A program made the translations under genes and the position numbers. The notes under the pieces were generated by a model, which made no database searches, was not told where the DNA came from, and saw only the letters and a list, made by a program, of their open reading frames with translations. From the NCBI GenBank assembly GCA_029260825.1, contig JAJDCM010000086.1, forward strand, positions 1 to 38,006: a stretch of 38,006 nt of DNA, given 5' to 3'. This document shows positions 25,631 to 32,394 of the stretch, one piece after another. Positions within the stretch are counted from its first letter, which is position 1. The number at the start of each line of letters is the position of its first letter. Source of the DNA: Planctomycetota bacterium. Its GTDB lineage: Bacteria > Planctomycetota > JACOTG01 > JAJDCM01.

Positions 25631-26893
25631 TCAGGCTTGTCGTCTCTTGGGTTCCAGTGGAGGAAGAAGGGTTTTGATCCTCTGGACGTTGATGACCGTG
25701 TCGAATTCCTGTTCAACCTTGAGTCGTCCGTTGCGTCCGAGTTCTTTCCTGCGATGAGGCTGGAGAAGAAGGACTTCGAGGGCGCATGCCAGCATCTCCG
25801 GGTTCTTTTCCGGGACGAGAAGACCTGTTTGCTCGTTTTCGACGAGCTCGGGTATTCCTGATACGGACGTTGACACAACGGGGATTTCCATGGCCATGGC
25901 TTCCACAAGAACGTTGGGAATGCCATCCCGATCCCCGTTCGCCTGGATCTCACATGCCAGGGCGAAGAGGTCGGCCTTGCGGTAGTGTTCCATGAGTTCC
26001 TTCTGGTCCATCGAGGGTAGGAGCTCCACATGATCTTGGAGGCCAAGGTCCTGGACGATTTCTTGAAGCCGGGGGAGCAGGGGGCCGCCACCGACGATCT
26101 GACAGTGAAAAGGAACCGGTCTTTTCTTCAAGATCGAGAGAGCCGCAAGGAGAATCGGGAATCCCTTTTTCGGGACGAACCGTCCCACGGAGAGGATTCT
26201 TGGTACCCCAGGGGCGGGGTTTCTTGTGCCTTTTTTGGATCTGGTGAAAGCCAAAAGGTCGGCGCCATGGTAGGAGCGATGAACAGGTGTTTTTCCGTCT
26301 CCGATTCCGAGGAGATGATTGCGGTTGAACTCGGTACACGTGACCACGAAGCTTGCGTTCTGCATCTTCTCCCGTAGAAACTCGTCTTCCTGGAGGTAGA
26401 TGTCCTTGGCGTGAGCGCTGAAACTATAGTTCAGTCCGCTCAGGCGGCTTGCGAAGTAGGCGACGGTGGTTGGCCCGTGACTGAAGTGAGCATGGAAATG
26501 CCCGATGTCGATTCCCCGAGGGCAGGTCGAAACCAGATAGCCTGCTTGAAGGAAGCGCTTGATGGTTGATGAACTCCGTCGACGGAGACTTCGTCTCAAG
26601 GCGAAGGAAAGCGCGGGTAGGTACCTCTTCGGATGCATGGCAAGAAGAATGAGGTTTGCGGTAAGGAGTCGAAGGAACGAACTCCAGAACGAATCGGGAA
26701 TGTAAGTCACACCAGCCCGCACTTCGTGGACTCGGTCGTGAACCTTCGACTCTCCGGGGTTTCGCAGGGCAAAGATGTGAATCTCGCACCCGGATTGTTC
26801 GAGGAAGTAGATCTCGTTGAGAATAAAGGTCTCGGAGAGCCGAGGGTAGCCCTTGAGGATCACTCCAAAGACCTTGGGAATATGCGAAGCCAT
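25631..26893 (-). CDS. Glycosyltransferase family 4 (WcaL-like)
   Basis: This 420-residue GT4 enzyme resembles the colanic-acid WcaL-like group. It starts VFGVILKGYPRLSETFILNEIYFLEQSG and has the telltale GHFHAHFSHGPTTVAYFASRLSG and FSAHAKDIYLQED segments. The C-domain has PRILSVGRFVPKKGFPILLAAL, IVGGGPLLPRLQEI and LVEAMAMEIPVVSTSVSGIPELVENEQTG, the donor-binding block. GT4 enzymes of this type act at the cytoplasmic face on growing polysaccharide or lipid-linked oligosaccharide. It lies 18 nt after the first operon gene and is 1 nt from the kinase. No strong Shine-Dalgarno; GAGGAAAGG lies too far upstream. The sugar is unknown. Confidence 0.9.
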   Translation of the reverse strand: MASHIPKVFGVILKGYPRLSETFILNEIYFLEQSGCEIHIFALRNPGESKVHDRVHEVRAGVTYIPDSFWSSFLRLLTANLILLAMHPKRYLPALSFALRRSLRRRSSSTIKRFLQAGYLVSTCPRGIDIGHFHAHFSHGPTTVAYFASRLSGLNYSFSAHAKDIYLQEDEFLREKMQNASFVVTCTEFNRNHLLGIGDGKTPVHRSYHGADLLAFTRSKKGTRNPAPGVPRILSVGRFVPKKGFPILLAALSILKKRPVPFHCQIVGGGPLLPRLQEIVQDLGLQDHVELLPSMDQKELMEHYRKADLFALACEIQANGDRDGIPNVLVEAMAMEIPVVSTSVSGIPELVENEQTGLLVPEKNPEMLACALEVLLLQPHRRKELGRNGRLKVEQEFDTVINVQRIKTLLPPLEPKRRQA

Positions 26894-26911
26894 GAATAGA
26901 AATCCCTTTCC

Positions 26912-28081
26912 TCAACCAACCGGAAATTCCTGGAGCAATGCCGCGGCGCGGGTGGCTCCGTCGAGGGGGGGGATGTTAGCCCTGTTCGGTACGTCGTCTT
27001 CCCGGTCCAGCCGAATGAGTTCCCGCAAGAGGTTCTTTTCGGTGATGTGGTCCGGGTCGATCATTCGCACCACGCCCCGCCTGGCGAGGATTTCGGTTCG
27101 GATACGCTGCTCTTTGCTGGGGCCAGATCGGGGAACGACCAGGGCCTTCTTCTTCCAGGAGAGAGTCTCACAAAGGCTGTTGTAGCCAGCCATCGTCAAG
27201 ACTGCGGATGATTTTGCGATCCATCTGGATGCTCCCTCGGTTGTTGTGTGGATTTGCACTTCTTTTCCGCGGGCCCTCTTTCGGAGTTGCGCCTGATCTT
27301 TTGCTGTCATGTTGGGTCCGGTCAAGATGACCGCACCTAATTTCGTCTCGCCGTGAATCGTCGGGGCTACCGACAAGAAGAGGTTTGCAAGAGGAAAGAG
27401 GTCTTTTCCTCCACCTCCCATGAGGAGAATGTAGGGATCCTCGGGAGGGCCGATCTCTCCACTGGTGGATGAGTCCAGGCCTTTTTGTTTCGGGGCAACG
27501 TAATTGCAGTACCGAATCTTCTCGATGAAGGGGTCCAGTTGATAGGCCTGTTCCACCGGGTAGATCTCTTGGCAGCCGTAGATGAAGACCCGGTCGTAGG
27601 CGGAGAGGTAGTCATAGGCGCCAACGCTCTGCCACGCCTTTCGAATCACCTCCGGAGTTCCCAGGATGTCCCGAAGACCGAGGTAGAACCGGGGGCGGTT
27701 ATTCCCGAGGGAATTCTTGTCGAGTATGGATTTCAACTCTCCCAGCGCTCCAACTGGCATGTGATCCACGAGGACTGCATCGGGCTGAAACTCGTGAAGT
27801 GTATGAAGGATCAGCCGGGACCGAAGGCGCATGGTCTCCTTGATCTTCAACGGAAGAGTCGCTGGCTTCCACGTGTGGTCGCTGATCTTCACAATGGTAG
27901 GGAGTTTGACGTAGTCCACTCCCTGGATCGGTGGATGGAAGAACGGAGTGGCGGGAGAATCCGCGATGATGAGAATGCTGCAGTCTGGATTCCAGGCAAG
28001 AACCTCGCGTGCGATGCTGCGGGTTCGCCGGAGATGACCCAAGCCCATTCCATCCTGGCTATAGATCACAAGGCGTTTCAT
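26912..28081 (-). CDS. Predicted glycosyltransferase, COG4671-like (GT28/MurG-like fold)
   Basis: This first operon gene (389 residues) looks like the COG4671 predicted glycosyltransferases, related to GT28 and MurG. The opening LVIYSQDGMGLGHLRRTRSIAREVL has the glycine-rich MGLGH loop. The middle contains DAVLVDHMPVGALGELKS, VGAYDYLSAYDRVFIYG and PYILLMGGGGKDLFPLAN. The C-domain has SSAVLTMAGYNSLCETLSWKKKALVVPR, the MurG-like nucleotide-binding MAGYNS-x-E region. The ATG has GGAG 9 nt upstream. It should make a glycan or glycolipid intermediate at the cytoplasmic face. Related proteins occur beside GT4 genes in other bacteria. Substrate unknown; family call is good. Confidence 0.85.
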   Translation of the reverse strand: MKRLVIYSQDGMGLGHLRRTRSIAREVLAWNPDCSILIIADSPATPFFHPPIQGVDYVKLPTIVKISDHTWKPATLPLKIKETMRLRSRLILHTLHEFQPDAVLVDHMPVGALGELKSILDKNSLGNNRPRFYLGLRDILGTPEVIRKAWQSVGAYDYLSAYDRVFIYGCQEIYPVEQAYQLDPFIEKIRYCNYVAPKQKGLDSSTSGEIGPPEDPYILLMGGGGKDLFPLANLFLSVAPTIHGETKLGAVILTGPNMTAKDQAQLRKRARGKEVQIHTTTEGASRWIAKSSAVLTMAGYNSLCETLSWKKKALVVPRSGPSKEQRIRTEILARRGVVRMIDPDHITEKNLLRELIRLDREDDVPNRANIPPLDGATRAAALLQEFPVG

Positions 28082-28514
28082 GAGACGTCGCTCCTCTTGG
28101 ATTGAAGACCCTCAGGTTCTCTGGAAAGCTCGGGGATTCCTGCATGCTCCTTTGCCGATCCGACTTAGAGAAACCTTCCTCCCTTCCTTTCGGATCTCCA
28201 CGTCCTGGTTCTCAAGAGCTTCGTGAAGATTGGTGAATTCCCTGACCCGATGCACGTGGAGAAAGAAGCTCGGAGTGAGCTTGCCGAGATGTCTCGGCCT
28301 TTAAGGTCTTTCCGGGTTTGTGTTTAGTGTTTGAGCCGCCCTTGGAGTCTCAGTCGTCCTACGTGGGGCGGTTCCGGGGTGGATCCTGCAAAAGTGAGAG
28401 TCCGCGGTTTTTGGCCCCGGGGATCAAAGAGGCGAGACAGGAGTGATGCCTCGAGTTCTGGGGTGTTTGAGCCGATGATTCGACCGGAGGTTTTCTCTCT
28501 TTTGGATCACGACG
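28082..28514. other. 433-bp divergent intergenic region with candidate small ORF
   Basis: This gap separates the minus glycan operon from the plus HprK-like pair and should hold both promoters, though I cannot fix -35/-10 boxes. On the minus strand, 28255-28112 (GTG start) reads a 47-codon frame with natural-looking sequence (NLHEALENQDVEIRKEG, then KVSLSRIGKGA) that is open about 10 more codons upstream. It has no visible Shine-Dalgarno and may be a small protein or a gene remnant. On the plus strand a TTG-initiated 63-codon frame (28331-28522) is likely noise. Confidence 0.4.
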
Positions 28515-29588
28515 ATGAATGAGATCGGAATTCGGTTGCATGGCGTCACTCTGACGTTGGCTTCAGACCATGCTCCTCTTCTTGAGCACGCTCGCAAACA
28601 CTTGCGAAGCATGATTGTTCCGGTGGAAAAGAACCCGGCATTTACCGTTCGATGCTCGTGGTCTGGTGGGAAGTGGAAGCGGCGCCGCAATCCTTTCTCC
28701 AGTGAACAAGTTCTTGATCCCATCGGCAAGCGGATGCTTGGCGCGAGTGACGAGTTGATCTGGCTGGATACATTGCGAATGAAAGGGCTATCCCTGCGGT
28801 TCAGGCAGGCCGGTGAACGGTGGCTTTTCGACGCATCTTTCTGTGCAGATTCATCGGCAGATGAAGGTGATCTTTCCGAGTCGCTACACAGAAACTATTT
28901 CACTCTGATGAACTATCTTGTTCTTTACCCCATTCTCTGGAGTTTGGAGCGAGTGCGGGGCTGGACGGTTGTGCATGGTTCGGGTCTGAACACCGCCTTG
29001 GGTGGGATTCTCATCTGTGGGCTGGGAGGTGTCGGAAAAACGACGGCTTGTGTTGCTCTCATGAACCAGCCTGGTGCGACGCTTCTCTCCGAGAATCTTA
29101 TTCTGGTGGATGGGGAATCTCTCTATCCTTTTCCCGAGCCGATCCGGCTGGATGAAACCAGTCGATCCCTTCTTGGGTCTCGCATGGGTTGCCTGGAGAG
29201 AATGTCGTTTCCGGTGGGGTTGAAGAAGAAGTGGCTCTATCATCCGAGAAAGAAAGTCAGTTCTGACCCCGCACCATCCAGTGTGGTCGTTTTCCCCCGG
29301 TTTTCTCGGGAGCGACGGATCGTTCCTCTTTCCTCGGGAGAGGCCGCAGAGAAGATGGGAGCGATGAACCGGTTGTCGCGAGAAGTTAACGACTACTACT
29401 GGTATGCGTCGGCCCTGGAGATGATGTTTCCCAGACCAGGGCAAGGAGAGGCGAGGGTTCGCCGTCTTTCAGAGTTGACCGCGAATGCTCGATGCTACAC
29501 CGTGGGAGTGGATCGTTCCCAGTCGGTAGAAGCCGTCGTGGAAGACCTTCTCTTCGCTCTTGGCAATCGGCCGGTTGCTCGGTCATGA
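28515..29588 (+). CDS. HPr kinase-like P-loop protein
   Basis: This 357-residue protein resembles the HPr-kinase/phosphorylase-like (HprK-like) P-loop family. The region around VVHGSGLNTALGGILICG leads into Walker A GLGGVGKTT (Lys175), followed by GATLLSENLILVDGESLYPFPEPIRLD, the position where HprK-like proteins carry an acidic metal-binding stretch (LSDD in classical members, LSEN here). These proteins occur in bacterial tailoring clusters, including RiPP clusters, with poorly known roles. The first 160 residues, with NPAFTVRCSW and NYFTLMNYLVLYPILWSLERV, have no clear match. GGAGG lies 24 nt upstream, too far to set the start, so the start is uncertain. ATGA couples it to the next gene. 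It is divergent from the operon, so a link to it is inference. Confidence 0.72.
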   Translation: MNEIGIRLHGVTLTLASDHAPLLEHARKHLRSMIVPVEKNPAFTVRCSWSGGKWKRRRNPFSSEQVLDPIGKRMLGASDELIWLDTLRMKGLSLRFRQAGERWLFDASFCADSSADEGDLSESLHRNYFTLMNYLVLYPILWSLERVRGWTVVHGSGLNTALGGILICGLGGVGKTTACVALMNQPGATLLSENLILVDGESLYPFPEPIRLDETSRSLLGSRMGCLERMSFPVGLKKKWLYHPRKKVSSDPAPSSVVVFPRFSRERRIVPLSSGEAAEKMGAMNRLSREVNDYYWYASALEMMFPRPGQGEARVRRLSELTANARCYTVGVDRSQSVEAVVEDLLFALGNRPVARS

Positions 29589-31015
29589 AGCTTCGGAATT
29601 TCCTTCGATTTCACCCGGAGTCGGCCCAGCGCTTTGTTCCTCTTTCCGCATTCAGAGCCGGTCATCGGGATCTTGATCCCGAAACGGATTCCTTCTTTTC
29701 CGACGTGACGGATCGGGTGACTCATGATCTCTTGCAGGAGATGAAGAGGGAGGCCAGGAGCGACTCCTATCTGGCGACTTTTGTGCGCGGAAGTTTTGTG
29801 CAGAGTCGGCTTGAACTCTGTCGCTGGATCTGGGAGAGGTGTCTTCGGGTGCTTGGACACGAAGATCTTCTTGAGGATCTCCGGAGAATTCACGGAGCAA
29901 TGGCCGTCGACGAAGCGATTCAGAGGATGGAATCGATTGCCTGTTCAACGATCCTCGGAGGAGAAAATGAGGGGGCCTCCAAGCTTGTCTTACGCTTGAG
30001 TGAGCTCCCGAAGTCCTACCTGAGCCACTCATACCCTGAGGTCTCGGGATGGATTCAGAAAATCTTTCAACATGGCGGGACCTTGAATTCACGAATGAAG
30101 GACCTCTTTGCTTCCGCCGATCTGGGTGAGGCCCTACCGATCGTTCGATCGACCTTTCAGGAGTCCATGGAGGCTTCAGGAGAAAGAGAGACCGGTGCCA
30201 AGGTGCTCGAACATTTTGATGATTTCATCCGGATTCAGTTTGAAGCCGGATGTTTGCACCCTCTTCTTCCGATGCGGGATGAAGTGACGAGAAAGATCGG
30301 GATTGAACTCGGTCTTTCTGCTGTAGAAACCAGAACCACCTTGGACCTGTTTCGGTTTTCCTGGCTCTCCCGAAATCAAGGCTCTCGAGGATACTCCGAC
30401 TTTTCTTTGAAGTGCATGATTGTTCTGGAGCAGGAGCGCGGCGGGGCGAATCGATCTCTTCTCGATGCGGATCTCGCCAAACTCTTTTCGACGGCCGAAA
30501 GGACCTTTGAAGTCCATCCCGCCCTGCGCATCTTGCACGGCTCGTTTCCCCGGGTTCGTCTGGAGGTCGCGGCCTACGTGATTTCTCTCCCCTCCCCTTT
30601 GTACCGATGTTTCAAGGGGATGGAGGAAGATCGGGACCGTTGGGTTTTTCTATGTCGACTCTACATGGGGGAAGAGTACCTTCGTGATTGGGTGAGAGAA
30701 AGAGGTGGGCTTGCCGAGCCGGACACTGCGACACGGGCCGCTCTCACAGGGGAGTCCCAGCGGTGGAAGGACCTCTATGATCAGGCGGTGGTGCTGCGCT
30801 GGAAGCGATCCGACCACGAATCAATAAAAGTCGTCGAGCCACGTGGCATTCTGCCATCCCGCGCGCGACGTGTTCTGGAGAAGGCCATTGCTAGTGGGAA
30901 GGAAGAGGCGATGCGCAAGTATTGTCGTCTAGCAGTGAAGGTAAGTAAGTATGACTATACAAATAACGTCCGGGGGATCTGGACGTTTCACCCCACTAGC
31001 CCGAATTCTTCATGA
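29585..31015 (+). CDS. Protein of unknown function coupled to HprK-like gene
   Basis: I do not recognise this 476-residue protein. It is charged and looks largely helical, with no signal peptide, no membrane segment, no zinc cluster and no P-loop. Distinct stretches are FLRFHPESAQRFVPLSAFRAGHRD near the start, ILEHFDDFIRIQFEAG-like acidic helices in the middle, and FKGMEEDRDRWVFLCRLYMGEEYLRDWVRERGG in the C-half. ATG 29585 overlaps the HprK-like stop as ATGA, so they are co-translated and probably act together. The frame is open back to 29492 inside the neighbour. Its stop overlaps the convergent hydrolase gene by 6 nt. It could be an adaptor or partner of the HprK-like ATPase; no function is proposed. 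Confidence 0.78.
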   Translation: MKLRNFLRFHPESAQRFVPLSAFRAGHRDLDPETDSFFSDVTDRVTHDLLQEMKREARSDSYLATFVRGSFVQSRLELCRWIWERCLRVLGHEDLLEDLRRIHGAMAVDEAIQRMESIACSTILGGENEGASKLVLRLSELPKSYLSHSYPEVSGWIQKIFQHGGTLNSRMKDLFASADLGEALPIVRSTFQESMEASGERETGAKVLEHFDDFIRIQFEAGCLHPLLPMRDEVTRKIGIELGLSAVETRTTLDLFRFSWLSRNQGSRGYSDFSLKCMIVLEQERGGANRSLLDADLAKLFSTAERTFEVHPALRILHGSFPRVRLEVAAYVISLPSPLYRCFKGMEEDRDRWVFLCRLYMGEEYLRDWVRERGGLAEPDTATRAALTGESQRWKDLYDQAVVLRWKRSDHESIKVVEPRGILPSRARRVLEKAIASGKEEAMRKYCRLAVKVSKYDYTNNVRGIWTFHPTSPNSS

Positions 31016-32209
31016 TCCAGATGACTTGACTTTCTCAACGATGTAGGAAAACGCATCCTTGAAGGGGGGCGAGCCGCCTTCCTGGCTGGATTCCCAGGTC
31101 CAGTTCAGATTGTGATCCGTATCGGGATAGATGTTGATCGTAAGGTTCGTCTTTCCTGCTTTACGAAAGGCCGCCTCCGCCTCTCTGACTCCCTCGACCC
31201 TGCAGGTTCCATCCAGTTCTCCATGAAAGATGGCAAGAGGAATATCCAGCTTTTGTAAGAACACGTGATTTGCTGGCGCGTCCCACCAATCCTGAAGGTA
31301 GGCCGAGGAGAGATTAAGGAGCTGGGCCCACAAGAAGTCGTCGTCTCCCTCCTCGATCGCTTTGAGGATGAAGTTGAGCCGAGGGCTATTTGCCCTGGCC
31401 AGATCGGCTGACGTGAGGGTGCCGTCTTGATCAAGGTCCAGAGGCTCAAAAGGAAGAGCTTGGGCAAGAGCCGGGTTCTTCTTGGCGAGGGCTTCATGCT
31501 CTTCCTTGGTGATATCACCATCCTTGGCCTCGGGGATGAGGTGTTGAATGTTCCGCCAGGGACCGATGCTCGTCTGCCAGGTGATCGTGTCCTTCATGTT
31601 GTCTGCCGCGTAGCCAAGCATGATCCCGGCGACGATTCCGTCGGGGCTTGATGCGCCAAGACGTGGAACCATCCAGGTGCCTTCACTTGACCCCCAGAGA
31701 ACGATCCGGTTCGAGTCGATTTCGGGCCTCGCCCGAAGAGCGTCGAGCGCCGTCTGATAATCGCTGAGCAGGACGGTGGGGGTTGCTTTGGAGAAGATCT
31801 CCCGGTCGAGTTGCATGGATACGGGGGATTCTTTGGCCTTGCAGCCTCGCTTGCTCATGCGGAAGAAGGCCAGGTTTCTTTGGGCCAGTTCGCGTGCGTG
31901 GAAATCAAAGTATTTTCCGGTCTTTGGGCTTCCATCCTCGCTCCGGTAGGAAAATGGATTGTCGTAGGTGCGGGCGCCGGCCCCATGGAGGTAGAAAACG
32001 ACAGGAACCTTGTCCGAGGAGCCCTCGGGAAGGCTGAGCTTTGCCTCCAGTGGAGTCCCATCCGAGGACTTGAAAGAGATGATGACATCGATGGGATCGG
32101 GAAGGGCGGGGGAGTCGGGAAGGGCCGGTTTCTGTCCATGGAGCGGCCAATCCGGTAAAAGAAGAAGGCAGAGCACGAAGGTGAGGAAAATTCGAAACAA
32201 GGCTGGCAT
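31010..32209 (-). CDS. Secreted alpha/beta hydrolase (S9-like) with EF-hand-like insert
   Basis: This 399-residue exported hydrolase has a signal peptide (FRIFLTFVLCLLLLPDWPLHG, cleavage likely near GQK). The alpha/beta-hydrolase fold is marked by VPVVFYLHGAGARTY (oxyanion region), nucleophile in WGSSEGTW, an acid in FHGELDGTC and a His in YPDTDHNLNW. It belongs to the peptidase S9/dienelactone-hydrolase-like group, so it may be a peptidase or esterase. A calcium-binding DLDQDGTLTSADL loop (EF-hand or dockerin-like) sits between the nucleophile and the acid, unusual for the fold. Start ATG has GGAGG 6 nt upstream. It is divergent from the phosphatase-fusion gene, with a 185-nt shared upstream region. 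Confidence 0.88.
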   Translation of the reverse strand: MPALFRIFLTFVLCLLLLPDWPLHGQKPALPDSPALPDPIDVIISFKSSDGTPLEAKLSLPEGSSDKVPVVFYLHGAGARTYDNPFSYRSEDGSPKTGKYFDFHARELAQRNLAFFRMSKRGCKAKESPVSMQLDREIFSKATPTVLLSDYQTALDALRARPEIDSNRIVLWGSSEGTWMVPRLGASSPDGIVAGIMLGYAADNMKDTITWQTSIGPWRNIQHLIPEAKDGDITKEEHEALAKKNPALAQALPFEPLDLDQDGTLTSADLARANSPRLNFILKAIEEGDDDFLWAQLLNLSSAYLQDWWDAPANHVFLQKLDIPLAIFHGELDGTCRVEGVREAEAAFRKAGKTNLTINIYPDTDHNLNWTWESSQEGGSPPFKDAFSYIVEKVKSSGS

Positions 32210-32394
32210 GGCAAACCTCCGGTAAGATTATTTAGCGCGGGAATCGTACCAGATCGGTCTCAAACACGAGGGGAGAAACTCTGCATTGCCTGATTCGCGC
32301 GGGCAGCAAGTGGCGACCTGGGGCGATTCTCGCCAAACTCGTGAATAATCCGAGATAGAATGGGGATGGTTCATATTCTCTTGGAGGTACGCCC

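Noticed and set aside
25630..26091. Upstream extension of the in-operon APH kinase
   Set aside because: The extra 154 codons are an out-of-frame shadow of the glycosyltransferase; ATG 25629 right after its stop is better.
28331..28522. 63-codon plus-strand TTG-initiated frame before the HprK-like gene
   Set aside because: It has no domain, an arginine/serine-rich composition typical of noise and a TTG start, and overlaps the next gene.
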